DNA of 7,412 nucleotides from Candidatus Roizmanbacteria bacterium CG10_big_fil_rev_8_21_14_0_10_45_7 (lineage in GTDB: Bacteria > Patescibacteriota > Microgenomatia > UBA1406): assembly GCA_002793745.1 (NCBI GenBank), contig PFEE01000014.1, forward strand, positions 1 through 7,412, in the 5' to 3' direction. The position numbers and the translations under genes were made by a program. Of this stretch, positions 1 through 6,996 are shown in pieces. The notes under the pieces are model-generated. The model saw only the letters and a list, made by a program, of their open reading frames with translations. It did not search any database and was not told where the DNA came from. Positions within the stretch are counted from its first letter, which is position 1, and each line of letters starts with the position of its first letter.

Positions 1-1546
1 CGCACTTTCGGTGCACTTTATTGCCGAAGTTAAACAAAATGGCAAATTTTATCGCCAGGAATACTCACGCGGACTGCCCAAAGGGCCGGTTAAAGAGGTG
101 GCAAAGTCCGAGCTTGGCATAACCGGAAAAACGGGAACCGCCATATCATTTTTGCCCGACACGGACATATTCAAACAGGGAATGGCGCTTGATAAAGATC
201 GGATTATGCGCCTCATTAAAGAACGCGCTTACCTTACCTCCAAAGTCCTGTTTCATTTCATTAACCGCATAGAGGACACCGAGTTTTGTTATTATTTTGA
301 AGGCGGTATTATTTCGCTGGTAGAAGACCTCAACAACGGAAAAAAATCATTGCACCCGGTGATTTACTTTAAGCAAACCAATGGAGAGATAGAGGTTGAG
401 GGTGCTATTCAATACAACGACTCCATGAAAGAAAACTTATTGTCGTTTGTTAACGTTATCAATACCCACGAGGGAGGAACGCATGTGACCGGCTTTCGTA
501 CTGCGCTTACCAAAGTAGTAAACGATTATGCAAAGAATAAAAACATGCTTAAAAACAGTCCCGGATTAACCGGAGACGATATAAAAGACGGCCTAACCGC
601 AGTGCTGTACCTCAAGATGCCCTCTACCAACCTGCAGTTTGAGGGCCAAACAAAAGGCAAACTGGGCAACGCCGAAGCACAAACCGCAACCTACCAGGTA
701 ACCAAGGAAGCGCTTGAGCGCTACTTTGAGGAGCACCCCAGCGAGGCAAAAACACTGCTTGAAAAAGTACTCTTAACCCAAATGGCACGGCTGGCCGCAA
801 AAGCGGCACGTGAGTCGGTAATCCGCAAAAGCGCACTGGAGGGCTCAACCTTGCCGGGCAAGCTTGCCGATTGCCAAGAGAAAGACCCCGCACAATCCGA
901 GCTGTTTATTGTTGAGGGCGACTCTGCCGGCGGAACCGCCAAACAGGGGCGCGACCGCAAGTTTCAGGCAATCCTGCCCCTTCGCGGAAAGATATTAAAC
1001 TCCGAAAAGTCTTACCTTGATAAGGTTATGAAATTTCAGGAACTGCGCGATCTGGTTGTAGCGCTGGGCACGGGCATATCGGAGTTGTTTGACTACACCA
1101 AGCTGCGCTACCACAAAATCGTTATCATGACCGACGCTGATGTTGACGGCGAGCATATTATGACGCTGATTCTTACCTTCTTTTTTAGGCACCTACCACA
1201 GATTGTTGAAAAAGGCCATATTTACCTCGCTATGCCTCCATTGTACAAAGTGTCGTCGGGCAAAAAAATATTTTACTGTTATACCGATGAAGAGCGTGAT
1301 AAAACGATTAGCGAGCATTTCCCAGACGGCAAGTTTGCCGTGCAGCGCTACAAGGGTTTGGGTGAGATGAATGCCGAGCAACTGTGGGAAACCACCATGA
1401 ATCCCGACCACCGGGTTATGAAGCAAATTACGATTGATGACGCGCAAGAGGCTGATCTTATCTTTACCATGCTGATGGGCGAGGAAGTTGCGCCGCGCAA
1501 AAAATTTATTCAGACGCACGCCCACATGGCAACGCTTGATATTTAA
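1..1546 (+). CDS. gyrB: DNA gyrase subunit B (partial, 5' end off window)
   Basis: ATPase and TOPRIM subunit of DNA gyrase (GyrA2GyrB2), which uses ATP to introduce negative supercoils. The reading frame is open from base 2 and its first residues, ALS, align to E. coli GyrB residue 125, so about 124 residues with the Bergerat ATP-site motifs lie upstream; the GTG at 11 is internal, not the start. Visible are the end of the GHKL domain (KTGT), the transducer with its QTKGKL loop (Lys codon 653-655), the TOPRIM Glu in EGDSAGG (codon 914-916), the Mg-binding DADVDG (1133-1150), and the C-terminal RYKGLGEM and LWETTM motifs. The estimated full length is about 638 aa, and the large TOPRIM insert of E. 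coli GyrB is absent. ParE is the alternative, but a GyrA carrying a GyrA box follows in the same cluster. Stop TAA, then a 25-base gap to ppa. Confidence 0.93.
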   Translation, partial: ALSVHFIAEVKQNGKFYRQEYSRGLPKGPVKEVAKSELGITGKTGTAISFLPDTDIFKQGMALDKDRIMRLIKERAYLTSKVLFHFINRIEDTEFCYYFEGGIISLVEDLNNGKKSLHPVIYFKQTNGEIEVEGAIQYNDSMKENLLSFVNVINTHEGGTHVTGFRTALTKVVNDYAKNKNMLKNSPGLTGDDIKDGLTAVLYLKMPSTNLQFEGQTKGKLGNAEAQTATYQVTKEALERYFEEHPSEAKTLLEKVLLTQMARLAAKAARESVIRKSALEGSTLPGKLADCQEKDPAQSELFIVEGDSAGGTAKQGRDRKFQAILPLRGKILNSEKSYLDKVMKFQELRDLVVALGTGISELFDYTKLRYHKIVIMTDADVDGEHIMTLILTFFFRHLPQIVEKGHIYLAMPPLYKVSSGKKIFYCYTDEERDKTISEHFPDGKFAVQRYKGLGEMNAEQLWETTMNPDHRVMKQITIDDAQEADLIFTMLMGEEVAPRKKFIQTHAHMATLDI

Positions 1547-1571
1547 TTATTAAAAATTCATTAAACGCACT

Positions 1572-2081
1572 ATGGATTTTAAAAAACTTGCGGTTAACAA
1601 GGAGAAGCTTCCCGAGGTATATGTATTTATAGAAATTCCCAAAGACAGTATGGTTAAGTACGAGATTGACCCCGAGACCGGATTTCTCATGGCAGACCGG
1701 TTTTTGTACACCGCCATGAAATATCCTTTTAATTACGGATTTGTGCCCGAAACCAAAGGCGAGGATGGCGACCCCGTTGATGTTATGGTGTTGTCGTCCG
1801 AGCCTGTTGCCCATAGCGCGGTTATAAAGTCAAAAATCATTGGTATGCTGGAGATGAAAGACGAAGAGGGAATTGACACCAAGCTGATTGCCGTACCGCT
1901 AAAAAAAATTGACCCGCTATATGGCGTGTATGATGACATTGATGACGTGCCTGCTGCCGTAAGGGAGCGCATCAAGCACTTCTTTGACCATTATAAAGAG
2001 CTTGAACCAAACAAGTGGGTAAAGACTGAGCGCTTCCTCAATCGTGAGGCTGCGCTTAAAGTTCTTGAAAAGGCACTCTAA
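1572..2081 (+). CDS. ppa: Family I inorganic pyrophosphatase
   Basis: Soluble cytoplasmic enzyme that hydrolyses pyrophosphate to two phosphates, pulling nucleic-acid and aminoacyl-tRNA synthesis forward. The 169-aa length is typical of bacterial family I enzymes. The PROSITE-type signature DGDPVDV is present at residues 65-71. The active-site residues known from E. coli PPase all occur at the same residue numbers: E21 (E20 in E. coli), K29, E31, R43, Y51, Y55, D65, D67, D70, D97, D102, K104, Y141 and K142. It should therefore be fully active. The ATG at 1572 gives the natural N-terminus; there is no recognisable Shine-Dalgarno upstream. It sits 25 bases after gyrB and 14 bases before gyrA, so it is probably co-transcribed with both, an unusual place for ppa. 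Confidence 0.97.
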   Translation: MDFKKLAVNKEKLPEVYVFIEIPKDSMVKYEIDPETGFLMADRFLYTAMKYPFNYGFVPETKGEDGDPVDVMVLSSEPVAHSAVIKSKIIGMLEMKDEEGIDTKLIAVPLKKIDPLYGVYDDIDDVPAAVRERIKHFFDHYKELEPNKWVKTERFLNREAALKVLEKAL

Positions 2082-2095
2082 ATTAAACAAGACCT

Positions 2096-4609
2096 ATGGT
2101 AACCACGATACTGAACTCACCGATAACTACTGCAATGAAGCAGTCGTACCTTGACTATGCGATGAGTGTTATCGTGGCCCGGGCGCTTCCGGACGTCCGT
2201 GACGGGCTAAAACCGGTACAACGGCGTATTTTGTATACCATGTTCCGCCTGGGCCTTACCGCAGGCGCAAAAACAAGAAAAAGTGCAACGGTTGTTGGAG
2301 AAGTATTGGGTAAATACCACCCTCATGGCGATGTGCCGGTGTATGAAGCGCTGGTTCGTATGGCGCAAACTTTTTCTATGCGCTACCCGCTTGTTCGCGG
2401 ACAGGGTAACTTTGGAAGCATTGATGGTGACCCGCCTGCCGCTATGCGTTATACTGAGGCAAAACTGGAAAAAATCGCTGAGGAGATAATGATTGACTAC
2501 GATAAGGATACGGTACTGTGGCGTGATAACTTTGACAGCACCCTAAAAGAACCCGAGTATTTGCCGGGCGCGGTTCCCAATCTTCTTTTAAACGGCGCAG
2601 AAGGTATTGCGGTTGGTATGGCAACAAAAATTCCAACGCACAATTTGGGTGAGCTAATTGACGGCGTGTTGGCAACCATTGATACTGCCGTATTTGATAA
2701 TAAACTTCCCATTGAGGAGGCGCTATCCTTGGTTACCTTTTCTACAACCATTGATGACCTGCTGCAGCATGTAAAAGGTCCTGACTTTCCAACAGGTGGT
2801 ATTTTATACAGCCAGGCCGACATTCGCGAGGCATACGAAACGGGCCGCAAGTCGCTGGTGGTGCGCGGTGTTGCAACTATTGAAGAAAATAAAAAAGGGC
2901 GGGAGGCAATCATTATTACCGAGCTGCCCTATCAGGTAAACAAGGCCTCTTTGGTTGCACGCATTGCCGAGCTCGTTACTGAGAAAAAACTGGTCGGCGT
3001 AAGCGGGCTGCGCGATGAATCGGACCGCCGCGGTATCCGAGTCGTTGTGGAGATAAAAAAAGATGCCGTTGCCAAAAAAGTGCTCAACAACCTCTATCTT
3101 AAAACATCACTGCAAACTACGTTCCCGGTTAATATGGTTGCGCTGGTTGAGGGGATTCCCCAAACGCTGTCATTGAAGTCCATCCTTGACTTATTTTTGC
3201 GCCACCGCGCCGATATCATTATTAAAAAAACCAAGTATGAGCTAAAAATAGCAAAGGCCAGAGAGCACATTTTGGAAGGCCTTATTATTGCCATAGACAA
3301 CATTGATGAGGTAGTTGACATCATCAAAAAATCCGAGTCCGAAGCAGTTGCGAAAACCAACCTTATCGCCCGATTCAGCTTTTCTGAGATTCAGGCTCAG
3401 GCCATTCTTGACATGCAGCTAAAGCGGCTTACTGGGCTTGAGAAAGAAAAACTACAGGCCGAGTTGGAAGCAATTCGTACCGAAATAAAGCGCCTTATGG
3501 AAATACTTTCCAGTCTCGCCGCTGTATTTGCCGAGGTTAAAAAAAGCCTGGTCCGTATTAAGGAAAGCTACGCAGACAAACGACGAACCAAAATTATTAA
3601 AAACCGGCCCGGAGAATTTTCGGATGAACAATTAATCGAGAACAAAAACATGTATGTAATTTTAACCCGTGACGGCTACATAAAGTCATTGCCCAAAAAT
3701 ACCTTTACCGCTCAAAACCGAGGAGGCAAGGGCGTAATGGGTATTACTACAAACGACGGCGACACCGTCAGCAAGGTTATTGCCTGCCAAACGCACGACC
3801 ATATACTGCTGTTTACCAACCGCGGCAAGGTATACCAAATTAGGGTATGGGATATTCCTGAGGCAAGCCGCCAAGCAAAAGGCAAAGCAGTGGTAAACCT
3901 TATACCCATTTCAAGCGAAGAAAAGGTAACGGCTGTCTATACCTACGACCCTAGTGATACCGCTGCAGTTAAGGGCCTGTTGGTATTTTTCGCAACTAAG
4001 CAAGGCTATGTTAAAAAAACAGCACTGTCTGAATATGTTAACATCAGGGCCAGCGGACTTATTGCTATTAAGCTGGAAGAGGGCGATGAGCTTATCGGCG
4101 TTGGGTTTATTAAACCCAAATGGTACATCTTCCTGGTAAGCGTATCGGGCAAGGCCATTTTATTTCCTGAGGGAAACGTACGCGAAATGGGGAGATCTGC
4201 ACGCGGGGTTCGCGGAATCAGAATGAAAGAAAAGGGTGAGTTTATCACCACACTCAGTGTTGTGCCCCAAGAGCAGATCAAAACCTACCGCATGATAATC
4301 GTAACCCAGCACGGGTTAGGAAAAGGAGTCAAAATTTCCCAATTCCGTATGCAGGGAAGAGGTGGAGTAGGAGTAAAGGCGGCAAACATTACGCCCAAGT
4401 CGGGCCCCATCATATTTGCGGACCTTATTGATGAAAAAAATCCCGTTGAGTTGCTGCTGACTTCAGCACAGGGACAGGTAGTACAAATAAGGTCTACTGC
4501 CGTGCCGACGTTATCGCGTACCGCGCAAGGAGTTATTATTATGCGTTTTTCAGAGCAAGGCGATCATATCGCATCAGCGACAATCGTTGAAAAAGAACAT
4601 GAAGCTTGA
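2096..4609 (+). CDS. gyrA: DNA gyrase subunit A
   Basis: Breakage-reunion subunit of DNA gyrase, complete at 837 aa. The N-terminal winged-helix domain carries the catalytic Tyr119 with Arg118 in the AAMRYTE motif (Tyr codon 2450-2452). The tower and coiled-coil region spans roughly residues 150-500. The C-terminal beta-pinwheel starts near 515 and has a GyrA box, QNRGGKG, at residues 540-546 (3713-3733); the family consensus is QRRGGKG. This box wraps DNA and separates gyrase from ParC. A second glycine-rich loop, GRGGVG, lies near residue 754. The acidic tail of E. coli GyrA is missing; the protein ends in VEKEHEA. The quinolone-contact stretch reads GDVPVYE at residues 78-84, so E. coli Ser83 is Val, Ala84 is Pro and Asp87 is Glu. 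ATG at 2096 lacks a clear ribosome-binding site. Stop is TGA, inside folD. Confidence 0.98.
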   Translation: MVTTILNSPITTAMKQSYLDYAMSVIVARALPDVRDGLKPVQRRILYTMFRLGLTAGAKTRKSATVVGEVLGKYHPHGDVPVYEALVRMAQTFSMRYPLVRGQGNFGSIDGDPPAAMRYTEAKLEKIAEEIMIDYDKDTVLWRDNFDSTLKEPEYLPGAVPNLLLNGAEGIAVGMATKIPTHNLGELIDGVLATIDTAVFDNKLPIEEALSLVTFSTTIDDLLQHVKGPDFPTGGILYSQADIREAYETGRKSLVVRGVATIEENKKGREAIIITELPYQVNKASLVARIAELVTEKKLVGVSGLRDESDRRGIRVVVEIKKDAVAKKVLNNLYLKTSLQTTFPVNMVALVEGIPQTLSLKSILDLFLRHRADIIIKKTKYELKIAKAREHILEGLIIAIDNIDEVVDIIKKSESEAVAKTNLIARFSFSEIQAQAILDMQLKRLTGLEKEKLQAELEAIRTEIKRLMEILSSLAAVFAEVKKSLVRIKESYADKRRTKIIKNRPGEFSDEQLIENKNMYVILTRDGYIKSLPKNTFTAQNRGGKGVMGITTNDGDTVSKVIACQTHDHILLFTNRGKVYQIRVWDIPEASRQAKGKAVVNLIPISSEEKVTAVYTYDPSDTAAVKGLLVFFATKQGYVKKTALSEYVNIRASGLIAIKLEEGDELIGVGFIKPKWYIFLVSVSGKAILFPEGNVREMGRSARGVRGIRMKEKGEFITTLSVVPQEQIKTYRMIIVTQHGLGKGVKISQFRMQGRGGVGVKAANITPKSGPIIFADLIDEKNPVELLLTSAQGQVVQIRSTAVPTLSRTAQGVIIMRFSEQGDHIASATIVEKEHEA

Positions 4610-5471
4610 CTGTAAATATATTACTTCACAGGTGTTTGAACGAACGCAGGAACGCCTAAAGGGTGTCTACCGTAAGACTGAACCGCCCACGGTTGCCTTG
4701 TTTTATGTCGGTGAAGACCCACACATAGAACGTTTCATTCACCTTAAACGGGATGCCGCTCAGCAGCTGGGTATTATATTTGACGTTATTCGCTTTCATA
4801 AGGCTCCCTTGTTTCAAACATTTGCCTCAAAGCTGCGTGCCGTAGCACAGTTACGTAATGTGCATGCCCTTATTATTCAGCGCCCGCTCCCACCTGAATT
4901 AAGCTCTGCATCGCTTGAAAATTTTATTCCGGCGGTAAAAGAGGTTGAAGGACAAAAATACAAGTCTCCGTATTTGCCGCCCATAGGGAAAGCTACCTTG
5001 TCGCTGCTTAAATACACCTTTACGCATGACTGGCATGTAAAAAACAGTGATGGCGATTTTTTCAAAAAAACGTTCAAGAAACAGTTTATTGTTATTGCCG
5101 GACGCGGCTCAACCAGCGGACGCCCCATTGCCTCAACACTGGTGCGCTATAAAATACCGACGGTTATTACGCACAGCCAAACGCCATACCCTGAGCTGTT
5201 TTATAAGCAGGCTGATGTACTGATTACCACCACCGGCAAGCCCATTATTCATGAAGGCTGTATCAAACAGGGAGCGCTCTTGATGAATTTCGGCTATCGC
5301 TTTGAGGAAGGAAAAACCTGTGGTGACTATCAAGAAGCTGAAATCGAAAACAAAGCAGGGTACTATACCGCCATAACCAGTGGTACCGGCCCGCTGCACA
5401 TTGCGTTTTTAATGGAAAATATTGTCAGCGCTTATATCACCCAGATTAAGAAAAAAACGAGGGAGTTCTAA
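4599..5471 (+). CDS. folD: FolD-like methylenetetrahydrofolate dehydrogenase/cyclohydrolase, divergent
   Basis: FolD interconverts 5,10-methylene-, methenyl- and 10-formyl-tetrahydrofolate in the cytosol using NAD(P). This 290-aa protein has the usual length and two-domain layout. Seen: the catalytic Lys at K50 (E. coli K54), Gln at Q94 in IIQRPLP (Q98), and a Rossmann loop [10 protein letters not shown] near 167-176. Several signatures are altered: E. coli Tyr50 is Phe46, the folate-binding Asp121 is Glu117 (KDVDG becomes KEVEG), and the family signature PGGVGPMT reads TSGTGPLH at 260-267. I chose the ATG at 4599, which gives the usual short FolD N-terminus and an 11-base overlap with gyrA; an in-frame TTG at 4587 would add four residues. 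The overlap suggests translational coupling to gyrA. Its stop overlaps that of the convergent Mur ligase. The family assignment is firm, but retention of both activities is uncertain. Confidence 0.85.
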   Translation: MKLDCKYITSQVFERTQERLKGVYRKTEPPTVALFYVGEDPHIERFIHLKRDAAQQLGIIFDVIRFHKAPLFQTFASKLRAVAQLRNVHALIIQRPLPPELSSASLENFIPAVKEVEGQKYKSPYLPPIGKATLSLLKYTFTHDWHVKNSDGDFFKKTFKKQFIVIAGRGSTSGRPIASTLVRYKIPTVITHSQTPYPELFYKQADVLITTTGKPIIHEGCIKQGALLMNFGYRFEEGKTCGDYQEAEIENKAGYYTAITSGTGPLHIAFLMENIVSAYITQIKKKTREF

Positions 5472-5510
5472 GAGGTGGCGTGCACCCGGTCGTAGAATTC
5501 TTTCTTAATC
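5451..5510. terminator. Candidate bidirectional terminator at the convergent folD / Mur ligase junction
   Basis: Bases 5459-5470 can pair with 5493-5504 in the + transcript (12 pairs, three of them G-U), with an inner GGTG/CACC stem (5474-5477 with 5483-5486). A T-rich tract follows and partly overlaps the right arm. Read on the - strand, the structure is followed by seven Ts (the complement of A7 at 5451-5457), although three stem positions are then mismatched. The structure spans both stop codons and lies inside the last codons of both genes, since there is no intergenic DNA here. Confidence 0.4.
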
Positions 5511-6853
5511 ACATTTCGCTTAACCTCCCACACCGGCTCTCGCCTGCATAGGTATTGTTTATCATCAGGATTGGCTAAAAGAAGCTCCATAATAATTTCA
5601 AAAAAAAGCGTATTTTGTGAGGCCTTCACCAATACTACGTCGCCCTCACGCAACAACGATTCTTTTATATACATGCCCGCATGGTAGCTGTTGTCAAACA
5701 GGTTAATGTGTTCTTTCTCAAATCCCTGCTGTAATAGTCGCGGCTCAACATACTGTTTCATGGCCGGTCCTACCAGCACTACTTCCTTTACCTGTCGTTG
5801 CATAATCGCGTCAGCCAAACGCTCGTGTTCATCTTTCGTTTGGGTACCCAACTCACGCATATCACCCAGCACCGCAACCGTGCGCTTGCCCGGCATCGCC
5901 TCAAGCAATTCTAAGAGTCCCAGTGCTGCCTCGAGACTTGAATTGTATGAAGAATCAATAATGGTTGAGTCATGTACGCCTTCAAAAACGGTGCCCCTGC
6001 CCGGAGGAAGATGAAAGTCCTCCAGTACTTTATGAATCGCCTCCATGCCTATTTTATACTGATGGGCAATGACACAAACGGCAAGCAAATTATAGGCAAA
6101 CGTGCGCGGTACCACAGATGGTATATCAAAGGCAGTTGCGGTCCCATCATGCAGTCGCAACTGAATAACGGTACGTTTACGTTTTACCTCCCATGACAGA
6201 ATCTTCCACACGGGCGCCTGGGTGCCGATGGGAATAAGGGTCGGAATTGAAACATGATCACGCATAATCGCATTAATAGGTTCACTGTCCTGGTTGTACA
6301 CTATGCACAGTGACGTCTGCATACTCGACAAGAGGAGGGTCGCATATTCTGCGGCAACCGCAGCAATTTCATCCGCATATAATCCTTGCTTTACGAGTCG
6401 ACTAAACTGTTCAGTATGAGTGGCAGAACTACTGATCCAGACAATTGCCTGAGGCTTAATAAATCGTGTAAAAAATGCTATTTCTCCGGGTCGATCACTA
6501 TCCAACTCCACTAAATACAATTTTTCTTTTGGTGGGTGCATAAGGAGTTTCACACAAGCCAACGGTGCAGTAAAAATCATCGCCGCCATTTCCTGGTTGG
6601 AATAATCATGGGCACTTAACCCCAATATATTTAACGGCACACCAAACGCACTGTTGGCTTTCTTGCTGACCGCCACGGTATAGGAAGTTGATAGGACTTT
6701 TTGCAGCAGGTACAGGGTCGAAGTTTTTCCGGCAGAACCAGTCACGGCTATAATTGAAGGGTGCCAGCGGGCGAGCACCAGTTGGGCAAAGAGGCGGTAA
6801 TAGGACGCGACCAGAAAATAGAGTTGACTTTTCATCAACTGAAAGTATAGCAT
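5468..6853 (-). CDS. MurF-like Mur ligase family protein lacking the N-terminal substrate domain
   Basis: ATP-dependent amide-ligase fold; MurF adds D-Ala-D-Ala to UDP-MurNAc-tripeptide in peptidoglycan synthesis. Seen in the 461 aa: P-loop TGSAGKTS at 38-45, Glu116 in VELDSDRPGEIA, His146 in THTEQF, IIDSSYN at 298-304, VLGDMRELG at 328-336 and VLVKASQN at 407-414. The VLGDM-ELG motif points to MurF. Oddities: the P-loop begins about 70 residues earlier than in E. coli MurF, so the UDP-substrate N-terminal domain is missing and a hydrophobic segment (about residues 9-29) stands in its place. The Lys normally carbamylated is Tyr170, the NxDD motif is NQDS, and the second Asp of IDDSYN is Ser. 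ATG at 6853 is the longest start; ATG at 6835 (residue 7) is equally plausible. A MurF of a reduced type, or a paralogue with another substrate, are both possible. Confidence 0.75.
   Translation of the reverse strand: MLYFQLMKSQLYFLVASYYRLFAQLVLARWHPSIIAVTGSAGKTSTLYLLQKVLSTSYTVAVSKKANSAFGVPLNILGLSAHDYSNQEMAAMIFTAPLACVKLLMHPPKEKLYLVELDSDRPGEIAFFTRFIKPQAIVWISSSATHTEQFSRLVKQGLYADEIAAVAAEYATLLLSSMQTSLCIVYNQDSEPINAIMRDHVSIPTLIPIGTQAPVWKILSWEVKRKRTVIQLRLHDGTATAFDIPSVVPRTFAYNLLAVCVIAHQYKIGMEAIHKVLEDFHLPPGRGTVFEGVHDSTIIDSSYNSSLEAALGLLELLEAMPGKRTVAVLGDMRELGTQTKDEHERLADAIMQRQVKEVVLVGPAMKQYVEPRLLQQGFEKEHINLFDNSYHAGMYIKESLLREGDVVLVKASQNTLFFEIIMELLLANPDDKQYLCRREPVWEVKRNVIKKEFYDRVHATS
6822..6840 (-). repeat. 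Inverted repeat around the alternative Mur ligase start
   Basis: AGTTGA (6822-6827) and TCAACT (6835-6840) are perfect inverted arms with a seven-base spacer. The ATG at 6835-6833 starts at the inner edge of one arm and lies mostly in the loop. A - strand TATACT (6849-6844) ends eight bases before this ATG, which would suit a leaderless transcript starting there. Both observations are short and could be chance. Confidence 0.25.
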
Positions 6854-6863
6854 GATAACAAGA

Positions 6864-6879
6864 TGCCGTTTAAGCGGCA
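6864..6879 (-). other. Small hairpin in the Mur ligase leader
   Basis: TGCCG (6864-6868) and CGGCA (6875-6879) form a five-pair, GC-rich stem with a six-base loop. It ends ten bases before the ATG at 6853 on the - strand. No T-run follows on either strand, so it is not a classical terminator; a role in leader RNA structure is possible. Confidence 0.3.
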
Positions 6880-6881
6880 GT

Positions 6882-6902
6882 AAAAAAGGCTAAAAATCTA
6901 GC
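6882..6902 (-). terminator. Weak hairpin plus T6, possible lepA terminator or attenuator
   Basis: On the - strand a short GCTA/TAGC stem (6899-6902 with 6889-6892, plus one possible wobble pair) is followed after one base by six Ts (6882-6887). The stem is short and AT-rich, so it would be inefficient. It lies between CIRCE and the Mur ligase start, so it could end lepA transcripts or attenuate a CIRCE-controlled transcript. Confidence 0.25.
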
Positions 6903-6923
6903 AGTGTATTGTTTTTTGTGCTA

Positions 6924-6950
6924 TTAGCACTCAAGATATATTAGTGCTAA
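6924..6950. promoter_or_regulatory. CIRCE operator (HrcA binding site)
   Basis: The left arm TTAGCACTC (6924-6932) is separated by exactly nine bases from TAGTGCTAA (6942-6950). The CIRCE consensus is TTAGCACTC-N9-GAGTGCTAA, so 17 of 18 arm positions match and the spacer is exact. CIRCE is the operator of the heat-shock repressor HrcA and normally precedes groESL or the hrcA-grpE-dnaK operon. Here the next gene downstream is the MurF-like ligase on the - strand, starting 71 bases away. An AT-rich block just upstream on the - strand (6961-6971) could be its -10 region, which would place CIRCE at the transcription start as in Bacillus groESL. The arms could also form an RNA hairpin. Confidence 0.75.
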
Positions 6951-6958
6951 ACCTTGTT

Positions 6959-6973
6959 TTTTATATATATAGA
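6959..6973 (-). promoter_or_regulatory. Possible -10 region ahead of CIRCE
   Basis: On the - strand this block reads as an alternating TATATATATA run followed by As, resembling a -10 hexamer. A start site 6-8 bases downstream would fall at the edge of the CIRCE operator, the classical arrangement for HrcA control. No good -35 hexamer is seen 16-18 bases upstream, so the call rests on AT-richness and position only. Confidence 0.25.
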
Positions 6974-6996
6974 TTACTAGAAGACTCTAAACCCGG

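Noticed and set aside
11..13. GTG as the start codon of the gyrB fragment
   Set aside because: The frame is open to the window edge and the residues before it (ALS) align to the interior of the GyrB ATPase domain, so the gene simply runs off the window.
624..960. Open frames on the - strand opposite gyrB
   Set aside because: Low-complexity translations without family resemblance, antisense to a strongly conserved gene; shadow frames.
4587..4598. TTG at 4587 as the folD start
   Set aside because: The ATG at 4599 gives the normal short FolD N-terminus; the TTG adds only four lysine-rich residues and has no ribosome-binding site.
4607..4609. TGA recoded as glycine, as in some Patescibacteria
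   Set aside because: If TGA were read, gyrA would gain only two codons before TAA, so this stop alone is not decisive. But no other in-frame TGA occurs in any of the conserved genes, which a recoded genome would show.
6924..6962. CIRCE arms read as a + strand intrinsic terminator (8-pair stem, then TTGTTTTTT)
   Set aside because: No + strand gene ends nearby (the neighbours are - strand) and the exact 9-base spacer and arm sequence fit CIRCE better. It remains a possible secondary role.
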